This document shows, piece by piece, positions 38,916 through 47,944 of a stretch of DNA of 64,000 bases. The position numbers were made by a program, and so were the translations under genes. The notes below the pieces were generated by a model. The model was not told the DNA's origin. It ran no database searches and worked only from the letters and a program-made list of their open reading frames with translations. Position 1 is the first letter of the stretch. The number at the start of each line of letters is the position of its first letter. Source of the stretch: Tethya wilhelma (lineage: Eukaryota; Porifera; Demospongiae; Tethyida; Tethyidae); the NCBI GenBank assembly GCA_964030475.1, contig CAXIPT010000008.1, positions 4,216,568 through 4,280,567 on the forward strand, written 5' to 3'.

Positions 38916-39539
38916 ATGAGTGAGTAAGTGAGTGTGGGGGCGAATCACGGTTTAGTGACTATCACCTATAGATCAAACATTTCCAGATTTATGAGCTGTA
39001 AATTAATTGCCTCAGTCTCCCAGTGTATACTACCATGGCAACGGACTTGTACTCATAAATATTCATTATATGTTACACTCACACCCGTGCAAATAGCTAC
39101 ATGTACCATAGCAACAGACACTAATAGTTTAATCTGTCCTATATATACCTCCTCCAAACCCTTTTGTACTACTTCCACAACCCATTCTCTCCAGCTACCT
39201 TCATGAACCAAAAACACACAGCTACTACATACAAATGAGGTGACCTTCTTTCTCATAGCATCACACATGCACACATTATATACCACTGTCAGAATACAAT
39301 GACACTATTAATGGAATGTCAGCAATGGCCCAGCAAGGCACACACACCCCTCTACACCTACCTGGTGTCAACCAGATGAATTTCATCTTGGTTGCTTTCA
39401 GTTTCAGTTCCTCGATGATCCATGGCATCACGGCACTCGAACACCTCTTGTCAACGCTGGTGTGGCCAACGTAGTAGATCTGGAAGAGACTCTGGCTCTC
39501 GGTTCGGGACAGGGAAGTGGGAGAATTGGATTCAGACAT
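26360..39539 (-). CDS. TBC1D4-like: TBC1D1/TBC1D4 (AS160)-type RabGAP, interrupted by an inserted contig
   Basis: Rab GTPase-activating protein of the AS160 family, which controls vesicle traffic. The 5' part has exons 39,362-39,539 (ATG at 39,539), 38,684-38,859 and 38,614 to the N at 38,336, coding PTB domain 1 ([14 protein letters not shown]) and the start of PTB 2 ([12 protein letters not shown]). The 3' part starts at the N at 31,283: 31,222-31,282; 30,965-31,056; 29,658-30,564; 28,879-29,064; 28,651-28,803; 28,375-28,542; 28,143-28,297; 27,977-28,072; 27,654-27,813; 27,497-27,534; 27,021-27,415; 26,360-26,495. It codes the conserved post-PTB segment (LHNLCKRLE), a 300-residue Ser/Arg-rich linker, the TBC domain with Arg finger (VVDLGRTFP) and Gln finger (YCQGISF), and a C-terminal coiled coil. 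All phases close. Most of PTB 2 is missing between the two Ns. The (ATT)n and N at 29,321 lie harmlessly in an intron. Confidence 0.9.
26545..26760 (+). mobile_element. tRNA-derived SINE, copy 1
   Basis: The head reads like a tRNA: D-arm gctcagtggtaagagc, a 5-bp anticodon stem tttga/tcaaa with a 7-base loop, and a T-arm ctgggctcgaatcccag containing a B-box. Acceptor stem and CCA do not pair, so this is not a working tRNA. An unrelated body of about 140 bp follows. Three other copies lie at 29,110, 30,690 and 46,195 in the opposite orientation. This copy sits in the last intron of the RabGAP gene. Confidence 0.7.
29110..29235 (-). mobile_element. tRNA-derived SINE, copy 2
   Basis: The reverse complement carries the same head core as copy 1: ttcaaaagacctgg followed by a B-box-like ggtttgaatccc and gatctcaag. 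It lies in the RabGAP intron between the linker exon and exon 28,879-29,064. The D-arm part is degraded. Confidence 0.55.
29322..29388. repeat. (ATT)n microsatellite next to an N
   Basis: Trinucleotide ATT tract beginning immediately after the N at 29,321, within an intron. The exons on both sides join in phase, so the scaffold join here looks correct. Confidence 0.9.
30690..30830 (-). mobile_element. tRNA-derived SINE, copy 3
   Basis: The reverse complement has the best preserved head after copy 1: agtagctcagtggtaaggcc, then ttcaaaagatgtagggttcgaatcc. The B-box ggttcgaatcc is canonical. It lies in a RabGAP intron. Confidence 0.65.
30829..30905. repeat. 21-bp minisatellite, about 3.5 units
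   Basis: Unit accagcatgttgcaaatacag repeated, the last unit diverged (accaacatgttgaa). Intronic. Confidence 0.85.
31122..31206. mobile_element. Foldback MITE, family B, copy 1
   Basis: Near-perfect hairpin: the left arm agcctctttcccaggctcc and the right arm ggagaagcttgggaatgaggct are reverse complements, around a central ttttcgaagaaaa loop. Related copies occur at 43,897, 45,816, 52,640 and a fragment near 54,463. Confidence 0.7.
31284..34110. other. No supported exon in this part of the inserted contig
   Basis: Contains (AT)n at about 31,807-31,830 and CA-rich stretches. A 32-bp candidate exon with good borders on the minus strand (about 32,537-32,568) could continue the proline-rich gene, but its frame leads only to low-complexity sequence, so I do not call it. 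Confidence 0.4.
34111..37590 (-). CDS. Proline/serine/threonine-rich protein, 5' part of an unrecognised gene
   Basis: Six exons join in phase: 37,512-37,590 (ATG at 37,590), 35,633-35,718, 35,466-35,548, 35,098-35,371, 34,848-35,026 and, less certainly, 34,111-34,201. They give about 264 residues and no stop. The start segment [19 protein letters not shown] is charged and helix-prone. The rest is rich in Pro, Thr, Ser and Val, with [17 protein letters not shown] and a hydrophobic Val/Pro stretch, the composition of a transcriptional cofactor or disordered regulator. An in-frame upstream ATG at 37,653 is an alternative start. It is divergent from ZFAND2 across a CRE-bearing promoter, which supports 37,590 lying near a true gene start. 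The 3' exons are lost or unseen before the N at 31,283. I do not recognise the family. Confidence 0.6.
34297..34440. repeat. Long (CA)n microsatellite
   Basis: Imperfect CA tract with GCAC and CTCA interruptions. It lies in or beyond the intron after exon 34,848-35,026 of the proline-rich gene. Confidence 0.92.
35719..37511. other. Intron 1 of the proline-rich gene
   Basis: No second gene is supported. A short CA tract lies near 36,985. Confidence 0.55.
37591..37893. promoter_or_regulatory. Bidirectional promoter with CRE, ZFAND2 / proline-rich gene
   Basis: The 303 bp between two opposite ATG codons hold a palindromic full CRE (TGACGTCA, 37,719-37,726), the binding site of CREB/ATF factors. 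It is nearly central, as is typical for a bidirectional promoter. Stress control of ZFAND2A in mammals makes an ATF-type site plausible, but regulation here is inference. Confidence 0.6.
37894..38200 (+). CDS. ZFAND2: ZFAND2 (AIRAP-type AN1 zinc-finger protein), first three exons
   Basis: Exons 37,894-37,948, 38,023-38,065 and 38,149-38,200 join in phase to 50 residues. They start [10 protein letters not shown] and contain a complete first AN1 zinc finger ([20 protein letters not shown]....H.C) followed by KNAYTK. The MEFPxLGxHC start and the LDFLP..CD.C motif are diagnostic of ZFAND2A/B, proteasome-associated adaptors that help degrade misfolded or ER-derived proteins, and distinguish it from ZFAND1. 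The second AN1 finger, and any C-terminal ubiquitin-interacting motifs, are absent because the sequence reaches the N at 38,336 without another exon. Truncated by assembly. Confidence 0.85.
38861..38910. repeat. (GT)n(GA)n tract that forms a splice acceptor
   Basis: On the minus strand this (CT)n(CA)n tract ends exactly in the CAG acceptor of RabGAP exon 38,684-38,859. Confidence 0.85.
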
Positions 39540-39672
39540 GATCTCACGTTTGAGAGAATGTAAGTGTTTGTTTGTTTGTTTGTGGTTTTCTTGTTAGCAA
39601 ACGTAAAATGTAGCTAGGTTATTTGGTTTAATAGACTGACTGAAAAGAAAGTTGTTTTATCTGTATAATCTG

Positions 39673-39717
<45 letters not shown>

Positions 39718-40318
39718 GACGACACTGAATTATTTGACTGAGGGTCATGATTCTTCACGTTGGGAATATCATATGATCACATGGGAACCCACACTGCACA
39801 TGATCTGAAAAAGTAATCCCCATGACAACACTGACAACTGCAAACTCACTACCTCTCAAACTGGCTGACTGTCCAGATTATTTTACACTGTATAACTAGG
39901 TTCCTCCATAATATCCATGGTTCCTCCTTCAGTATACAGTACATGCACATGCAGATCATATTTTTTGAAGACAGAAATTAAACTTACCTTCTTTGGTACA
40001 GTTCCCAGCTTGTCACATACTGCTTTCATCCAGTTTATTCTTGCTGAAAACCTGTTTAGAACTCTTCTAGTACTGTCAACTAATCGAACAGCTGGTTTGG
40101 TGGCTGGAATTATAAAATAGCTGACTTTGCACAAACATACAAAAAATTGAGGGCGTTTCCAATGCAAACACCACAATGACGTAGTGATAATTCCATATTC
40201 ATAGGTAGGTTATTGATCTCACACTAGGGGTCACATGCTTATAACCTAAAGTCAGCACAAAGTCCAAGAGAATATTAATTTATACCAAGATGTAATAGTT
40301 ATATCCAGTTCTAGCACT
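39540..40318. promoter_or_regulatory. Divergent intergenic region, RabGAP / calpain-15
   Basis: About 780 bp between opposite ATG codons, containing a (GT)n tract at 39,675-39,714. No coding exon is seen. It presumably carries both 5' UTRs and promoters; I could not identify specific sites. Confidence 0.5.
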
Positions 40319-42739
40319 ATGTCTAAACTAGAAGTCATCAATGGCCTTCCAGCTCAAGATAGACCATGGACATGTCCTACCTGTACCACTGTAAATCCTG
40401 ACCACTACTTGGACTGTTCAACTTGTTTGAAAAGAAGACCTGGTCACCAAGTCAAACTAGGAGACGGCCTCTTGGAAGAAGAGCAAGAAAGCCTCCCTAA
40501 AGAGGGAACAGTCAATGATAACAGATCATGGACACAGAAGATAAGGAGTGTGTTCAACAGAAAGAAATCACCACCTCCTTGGATCTGTCCAAGATGCACT
40601 CTACAGATGGGTGGCTACTATAACAAGTGTACCAGTTGTGGTTTCTTAAACACCAACAACAGCAAATCACAATACAAAAGGAGAGACTCACTGACCTCAA
40701 ATGGTTCAGTTCTCACAAGTATCATAAGCATCATGTTGCCAGGGAAGTCATCCGACATCACAGATTCCTCTGATGTGGACACCGACAAGGACAGTGGCTA
40801 CAGTGAGTGGGAATGTGGTAAGTGTACCTTAAAGAACAGTGAAAGAAACAAGAGCTGCGAAGTGTGTAAGGAAAAGAGGCCGGAATCGGAACAGATTGAA
40901 AGTGAGAGTACTAGCTATAGTGACAGCGAAATAATGAATGAATATGAAGTTGTAGACACTGACAGTGCAGGACGCTGTCAAGAAACATCTGTAACTAGTC
41001 GTGGAAAGAGGCCGGCCACCATGACCTCAAAGTCGGCCACTTCTGTTTCAAGCCTGGTCGAACCGGATGGACCAGCACACGAGAGAAGTGATCAGCAGTT
41101 TTCGGAGCCTTTTTCGTCACTGGTGTACTTAGACCAGCACACTCCCAGCTGGAGGTGCTTCATGTGTGGCACCTATAATCTAATAATGGTTGCCAAACAG
41201 AAGTGTTTTGTCTGTGGTATTGGGGAGATGCCCAGCTCTCTGATGTCAGCTGCTCCAACAAGCCTTGTCCTCCCACCATCCAGTATTGATATTGCTAATA
41301 ATAAAACAGGAATGCATACTAATATTCCCTCTTCATCAATCATGTTACCCGCCAACCCTGTCCCTACTCGTCCCAAAATACCCAGCAATTCTAAATTTGT
41401 GGCACCAACTTCTGAAATACCCAGCGATTCAAAATTTGTTACTCCAAATTCCAAAATACCCAGCGATTCAAAAGTTATAGCTCCAAGTCCCAAAATAGTA
41501 CCTGCTACTACCAACCCTCGTGTTGTTCCCAATTCTTCTACAAGCTCCACCCACTCCCCTGTTGCTAAGCGACCAAACAATCTTATGAGTTTGAAATCGA
41601 CACGACTACATCGAAGAAATAGCAGCGAGTGGGGTCAAAGGTCAATGGAAGAGTCCTTCACTCCCATGAAGAACACGACCAAGCTGATCTCCATTCGTAG
41701 GAGAGAGGACAAAATGGAGGCGGATGGAGCTTACGAGAATATCAGACACTACTGTGCCAAGGTCAGTTGATGGTTTTTGTTGTTTTCTTTGAGGGATGCA
41801 CACTAGAGCAGTTGATTCCCTTCTAAGATAACTGTAAACTGAAAACAGCTAAGAAAACACGTCCATTACGTATTTTCAGTTTGTTTTGTTTTTGGTTCAA
41901 CTGGAAAAAACAAACACTTGTAAAAGGTATTGCAATACATCTGGGTCTATGTAATGTTACGGTCATTTTTAGGAAGCAGTGGGTATGTAATGATGTGAGG
42001 GGACCATTGGTTAGTGTAGGAAAATCAAAATATAGAGCACGGGGAATTGAGCAATATATTTCACTACCTGTATTTAATACAAAACTGATATTATTACATC
42101 ATTGATGGATAATCCCTAATTACTCTTCACTCTTTTACATTTTCTACACACATGCAATATCCTGAAACACTCACTAACTGCTCAGCATAAAGAACCCTTC
42201 ACTGATCCAGACTTCCCTCCAGCTGAAAAATCTCTCTACCAGAGCTCCTCGAAGCCAATCGTCCACTGGAAGGTGTGCCAGTGGTTGAGACCCATTGACA
42301 TCGTGGATCCTCACAGCAGCAGGAAAGAAAAATGGACGGTCATGAGAGGTCCATGTGCAGAGGACATTGCACAGGGGGTGCTAGGCAACTGCTGGTCAGT
42401 CCCTTGATAAATTTTTTGTTTGTGGGAGATAGAGAGATGGAGAAGTGGAGTAAAGTAGTAATATCATACATAGAATCAGTGTAATTATAGCTAGATGCCT
42501 GATTCTCTGATATGTGTGGTTGTTAAGATCCATTGTTTTCTCGTGAGAATGTGTCATTGTGAGTGTAAGGCACATGACGGTACTACTCTGCACTTCGTTA
42601 TAAGTGAGTCTGTTAAGGTGGTCGTTTACATTGTTATTGAGAAGAATACTCATGAATTTAGATATGTCGTACAGTACGTAGTGAAACTGTTTCCAAGAGA
42701 AAAGCTATACATAAAACACACACACACATACACATGCAT

Positions 42740-42808
<69 letters not shown>

Positions 42809-43504
42809 GTACTCAGTGCCCTTGCAGTGATAGCAGAGAGACCAGAACTGATTGAGAACATCATGCTAACCAAGGAGTACTCTCCTACAGTCGGTGCTTA
42901 TCAAGTGCGGCTGTGCAAGGATGGCAAGTGGGAGGTGGTTGTTGTTGACGACTGTCTACCTTGCTACAAGAACAGAGAACTGGTGTTTTCAAAGGTAAAC
43001 AGTTTCTCTTTCATAGTTTTGATAGCGAAATAGTCTCCTTTTTAGTTTGTTTTTTTGAAAATGTTGAATATACCCCGAGGCTATTTCTTTAGAAATTTTA
43101 CTGAAACAATAACTGCTTGTCTTATCTCCACGTCTTTTATCAATGATCCCACCCCTATCGTTAGGCTCATCGTAAGCAGCTGTGGGTGCCACTCATAGAG
43201 AAGGCATTGGCCAAACTCTATGGGAGCTATGAAGCTCTAAACGCTGGCAGAGTTCTTTCAGGTCTGTCCATTCTCACTGGCCTCCCTTGCGAGAAGATCT
43301 ACCTGAACAGTAAGTACACAGATATAATGTTAGGATCACATTTGTGATGTACTGTGTGTGTTTCATTTACAGAGCAGTCAAAGAGTGATGAAGAAATTGA
43401 CTATGATGTAATATGGGCACAGATGCTCAGCTTTAGAGAACTACGGTATATACATATATTCAATACTCTTGATAACTTTAAGAATTTTACAACAACACCT
43501 CCAT

Positions 43505-43576
<72 letters not shown>

Positions 43577-44229
43577 AGCTTCCCTATGGGTGCTTCTTGT
43601 GGAGGCCATGACATCATCGAGGAGGATTACCAGAGGATGGGTCTTGAGCCCAACCATGCCTACTCCATCCTGGATGTCCGACAAGTGACCCTCCCTCACG
43701 GATCCTCAAGTAGAATCGTCCGTCTTCGAAACCCCTGGGGGAAGTGTTCTTGGAATGGCCCGTGGTGCGACAACGATCCCGTCTGGAAGAATGCCCCCAG
43801 GCTCAAGGAACAGCTGAGACCGTACGGAGGAAAGCAAGGCATCTTCTGGATCGGGTGGGACGACTTTCAAAGGTAAGTGACAAGCCTGAAACTTGTTAGC
43901 TTCGTTCCCAGAATCCTCCTTTGTGAATAGTTTCTTCAAAAATAAGCAAATATTTGCAAAGGAGTACCCTGGGAACAAGGCTAGTAACTTGTCTCTTGAC
44001 TGAAGGAAAGATGATGTTTGAAATATGACATTTTCTTGTTTGTGTCCAGCTATTTCTGTGAAGTGGACGTGTGCAAATATCGTCCTAACTGGTTCTCCAC
44101 CAGGATGGAGGGAAGACTGTTGTCTCACGCCCCCCATCAGTACAACCTGCTGGCTTTTGAGATCCTCACCACATCTGAGGTTGATATCAGCATCTACCAA
44201 CCTAGTCTAAGGTCAGTGCACCCTCCCCT

Positions 44230-44267
<38 letters not shown>

Positions 44268-44270
44268 NNN

Positions 44271-44338
<68 letters not shown>

Positions 44339-44644
44339 GATAGAGAGATGGAGAAGTGGAGTAAAGTAGTAATATCATACATAGAATCAGTGTAATTATA
44401 GCTAGATGCCTGATTCTCTGATAATCCATTGTTTTGTCGTGAGAATGTGCCATTGTGAGTGCAAGGCACATGATGGTGCTACTCTGCACTTCGTTATAAG
44501 TGAGTCTGTTAAGGTGGTCGTTTACATTGTTATTGAGAAGAATACTCATGAATTTAAATATGTCGTACAGTACGTAGTGAAACTGTTTCCGAGAGGAAAG
44601 CTATACATTGTACATAAAATACACACACACATACACACACATGT

Positions 44645-44687
<43 letters not shown>

Positions 44688-45449
44688 GTACTCAGTGCCC
44701 TTGCAGTGATAGCAGAGAGACCAGAACTGATCGAGAACATCATGCTAACCAAGGAGTTCTCTCCTACAGTCGGTGCTTATCAAGTGCGGCTGTGCAAGGA
44801 TGGCAAGTGGGAGGTGGTTGTTGTTGACGACTGTCTACCTTGCTACAAGAACAGAGAACTGGTGTTTTCAAAGGTAAACAGTTTCTCTTTCATGGTTTTA
44901 CTCACAGATAATATAGACTGCATAACCCGGTTACTATTGCTCTTTATCCAGGTCTGTATTATCTATGTTTTGATAGTGGGATAGTCTCCTTTTTAGTTTG
45001 GTTTTTTTTTTTGAAAATGTTGAATATACATCGAAGCTATTTCTTTAGAAATTTTAGTGAAACAATAACAGCTTGTCTTATCTCCTATGATCCCACCCCT
45101 ATCGTTAGGCTCATCGTAAGCAGCTGTGGGTGCCACTCATAGAGAAGGCATTGGCCAAACTCTACGGGAGCTATGAAGCTCTAAACGCTGGCAGAGTTCT
45201 GTCAGGTCTGTCCATTCTCACTGGCCTCCCTTGTGAGAAGATCTACCTGAACAGTAAGTGCACAGTTACAATGTTAGGATCACACTAGTGATGTACTGTG
45301 TGTATTGTTATATTTACAGAGCAGTCAAAGAGTGATGAAGAAATTGATTATGATGTAATATGGGCACAGATGCTCAGCTTTAGAGAACTACGGTATATAC
45401 ATATATTCAATACTCTTGATAACTTTAAGAATTTTACAACACCTCCATT

Positions 45450-45496
<47 letters not shown>

Positions 45497-46143
45497 GCTT
45501 CCCTATGGGTGCTTCTTGTGGAGGCCATGACATCATTGAGGAGGATTACCAGAGGATGGGTCTTGAGCCCAACCATGCCTACTCCATCCTGGATGTCCGA
45601 CAAGTGACCCTCCCTCATGGATCCTCCAGTAGAATCGTCCGTCTTCGAAACCCCTGGGGCAAGTGCTCTTGGAATGGCCCATGGTGTGATAACGATCCCG
45701 TCTGGAAGAATGCCCCCAGGCTCAAGGAACAGCTGAGACCGTACGGAGGAAAGCAAGGTATCTTCTGGATCGGGTGGGACGACTTTCAAAGGTTAGTGAG
45801 GAGCCTGAAACTTGTTAGCCTCATTCCCAGAATCCTCCTTTGTGAATAGTTTCTTCAAAAATAAGCTAACATTTGCAAAGGAGCACCCTGGGAATGAGGC
45901 TAGTAACTTGTCTCTTTAGACTGAGGAAAAGATGATGTTTGAAATGTGACATTTTCTTGTTTGTGTCCAGCTATTTCTGTGAGGTGGACGTGTGCAAGTA
46001 TCGTCCTAACTGGTTCTCCACCAGGATGGAGGGAAGACTGTTGTCTCACGCCCCCCATCAGTACAACCTGCTGGCTTTTGAGATCCTCACCACATCCGAG
46101 GTTGATATCAGCATCTACCAACCTAGTTTAAGGTCCGCATAGC

Positions 46144-46183
<40 letters not shown>

Positions 46184-46873
46184 TTCAATGAAAATAATTT
46201 TGAGATCTAGCTGGGATTCAAACCTTAGGTCTTTCCAAATCTTGTTGAACACTCTTACCATTGAGCTACTAGAACTTGTGCAATGGAGCAGAGAATAGTA
46301 GTAGCGTACGTGCACACATGATAACAAAGCTAGCTGTGTAAACATGCCCCTGTTTGTCTGCAACACATTCACATTCACAGAGGTGGATCGATCTCTCAGA
46401 ATCTTGTTGATCTTGCAATACTCATCATGAGGTACCCGACTGGCGAGTCCAGTGAGCACGACTCCATCCCTCTCCCCGTCTCCTGCTCCATCGTCAGTGG
46501 CAGTCAAATTCAGAGTATCGTAACGTGCTCAGGGTTTCTCGATCCAGGCCGATACGTGATCCTCCCTCTGGCATTCAACCATTGGCCTCCCCCTGAGGCA
46601 AATCTCGTCTCTGTGACAGCCCATAAGAGAACTAGGCCGAGAGCAAACACTCAATTGATGAAAGAAAAAGGCTCGGTGCCTTATGTTGTGTCGTTGTTCA
46701 GTGCAAGAGAGGTCCATTATCACGAGAAGGTGTTGACAAGACCGGGGTTCCTTGCACAGTCACTGTTTCTGTTGGCAGATGAAATTGGACTGAGAACTGA
46801 AGTGAGTATACAAGGAGTCTAATGCACTCACATACACACACACACAAACACACAAACACACAAACACACAAAC

Positions 46874-46923
<50 letters not shown>

Positions 46924-47622
46924 CACTTCCAGGGTATGTATCTCTACGAAGTGTGTCTAAAACATGCCTGTAGGATCATCATAGCCGTCAATGAAGACCC
47001 CAACTATCACTTCACTGTCAAATGCGACGCAGCAGGCAGTTCTAACCTCATCACTAGCAGAGGGGAGCTCTACACACAGGACTGCATACCACCGATGCAC
47101 AGGTGTGTGTAATAGGGTGTACCATATAGCATAAAAATTTGACGGATTTTAATATTGGTGGATTGGCAGCTTTGGTAAGGATTGCCAATATTAAATCCCC
47201 CAAACAGTCATTAATTTTTGCGTAGCACATATTGCTGCATGCACTACCGCCAAAATATAATCCGCCAATCACGAAAATTTTTGACCATCTCCAAATTTTA
47301 TTCCTGCCAATATTTTCTGCTATACGATATGTAATAGTGTCACATGACCCATTGTAAGACATGTGACTGTTGAGTCAGCAGTGTCATATGTCAATTTGGT
47401 TGCAATGGTTTCGTGATCTAATGGTGTAAAAATTCTCATTTATCTTATAGGCAAGTGATAGTAGTGCTGACTCAGCTAGAAGTGAGTCAGGCATACTGTG
47501 TACACATGAAGATAGAGTTCAAGAGGTCAAAGTCCAACACGGAGGGTCGCTGGGGTGCAATAAACTTTCCTGAACTTGCACCGTCCATCGAGGAGTTACA
47601 CTTACCACGACTACTGAGCTAG
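40319..47622 (+). CDS. CAPN15: Calpain-15 (SOL-type calpain)
   Basis: Calcium-family cysteine protease of the small-optic-lobes class. Exons: 40,319-41,761; 42,186-42,394; 42,808-42,994; 43,165-43,309; 43,373-43,445; 43,579-43,872; 44,050-44,211; 46,381-46,801; 46,924-47,102; 47,451-47,622. Phases close to 1,094 residues, against about 1,086 in human. Exon 1 encodes four RanBP2-type zinc fingers (WTCPTCT, WICPRCT, WECGKCT, WRCFMCG), which in this family bind ubiquitin, and a Pro/Ser linker with KIPSDSK repeats. The calpain core has the catalytic triad: Cys550 in LGNCW, His712 in PNHAYS and Asn737 in RLRNPWG. A SOL-homology C-terminal region follows. Exons 3-7 occur a second time (44,687-46,132) after an NNN. 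I list the first copy; splicing either copy once gives the same protein. Confidence 0.93.
42715..42806. repeat. (CA)n tract abutting a splice acceptor
   Basis: The CA tract runs directly into the CAG acceptor of CAPN15 exon 3. The allelic copy is at 44,620-44,686. Confidence 0.9.
43508..43577. repeat. (CT)n tract acting as polypyrimidine tract
   Basis: Pure CT tract ending in the acceptor of CAPN15 exon 6. The copy at 45,452-45,496 is shorter. Confidence 0.92.
43897..43984. mobile_element. Foldback MITE, family B, copy 2
   Basis: Intronic hairpin with arms agcttcgttcccagaatcctcctttg and its near complement ending ccctgggaacaaggct. The same insertion is at 45,816-45,903 in the second haplotype block, so the two are one locus. 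Confidence 0.65.
44268..44337. other. NNN followed by a 67-base poly-G run
   Basis: Three Ns are followed by an unbroken G homopolymer of about 67 bases that leads into agatagagagatgg. The corresponding place in the first copy (near 42,425) reads tttgtgggagatag, with only three Gs. The run is almost certainly a sequencing or assembly artefact. Confidence 0.85.
44687..46132 (+). pseudogene. Second copy of CAPN15 exons 3-7
   Basis: Exons 44,687-44,873; 45,109-45,253; 45,320-45,392; 45,498-45,791; 45,971-46,132 have the same lengths and phases as 42,808-44,211. There is no copy of exon 2, which carries the catalytic Cys. The block could splice in frame after exon 7 because both borders are phase 2, but the flanking NNN favours an assembly duplicate. 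Confidence 0.8.
45816..45903. mobile_element. Foldback MITE, family B, allelic copy of 43,897
   Basis: Arms agcctcattcccag and ctgggaatgaggct are exact complements here, giving the clearest view of this family's terminal inverted repeat. Confidence 0.7.
46195..46310 (-). mobile_element. tRNA-derived SINE, copy 4
   Basis: The reverse complement contains agtagctcaatggtaagagt and a B-box-like ggtttgaatccc, then agctagatctcaaaat. It shares the tail ctctgctccattgc with copy 3. It lies in the CAPN15 intron before exon 8, outside the duplicated block. Confidence 0.6.
46826..46922. repeat. (CA)n tract abutting a splice acceptor
   Basis: CA tract with ACAAACAC units running into the CAG acceptor of CAPN15 exon 9. 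Confidence 0.9.
47120..47330. mobile_element. Foldback MITE, family A, copy 1
   Basis: Starts accatatagca and ends tgctatacgatat, approximate inverted termini, with an AT-rich interior of complementary halves (tttgacgga..ttaatattgg against ccaatatt..). Lies in CAPN15 intron 9. Confidence 0.65.
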
Positions 47623-47886
47623 ACATTTATATTTTCTTTCCCTTTCTAATCATAAACTCATTTTTATCTCACCAAAGTATGTGGCTTGTTTTTTTGTTTG
47701 TTTGTTTTGTTTTCTTCTGCATATTATATGCATCTGACTTGATGTAATCATTTATATGACATTGTGTGATCACTCTATATCTTTAATCTCCCCACCCTCA
47801 GCTGTGCCCAGCACACAACATAGACAGGTTTGTATCATTTCATTTCTGTGATAACTCTTACCGTATTGACATTACACAAAAATGAT

Positions 47887-47892
47887 AATAAA
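47887..47892 (+). terminator. Polyadenylation signal of CAPN15
   Basis: AATAAA 265 bp after the CAPN15 stop. Confidence 0.5.
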
Positions 47893-47931
47893 AGTTAAAA
47901 TACATGTACAAATAGTATGAAAATTTAATAC

Positions 47932-47937
47932 TTTATT
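47932..47937 (-). terminator. Polyadenylation signal of the MALT1-like gene
   Basis: AATAAA on the minus strand only about 7 bp past the stop codon at 47,945, giving a very short 3' UTR if used. Confidence 0.5.
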
Positions 47938-47944
47938 TTTGTTC

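Larger units (their letters stand above)
42427..46175. repeat. 1.8-kb block of CAPN15 exons 3-7 present twice across NNN
   Basis: Block 1 is about 42,427-44,267 and block 2 about 44,337-46,175. They share all five exons with near-identical coding sequence. Introns differ by indels: block 1 has about 18 bp extra near 42,510, block 2 has about 65 bp extra near 44,900. Synonymous changes and intron indels are the pattern expected of two haplotypes. Confidence 0.9.

Noticed and set aside
44271..44337. G-quadruplex-forming or Gly-rich/Pro-rich coding element
   Set aside because: The allelic copy has only three Gs and the run abuts NNN; best explained as an artefact.
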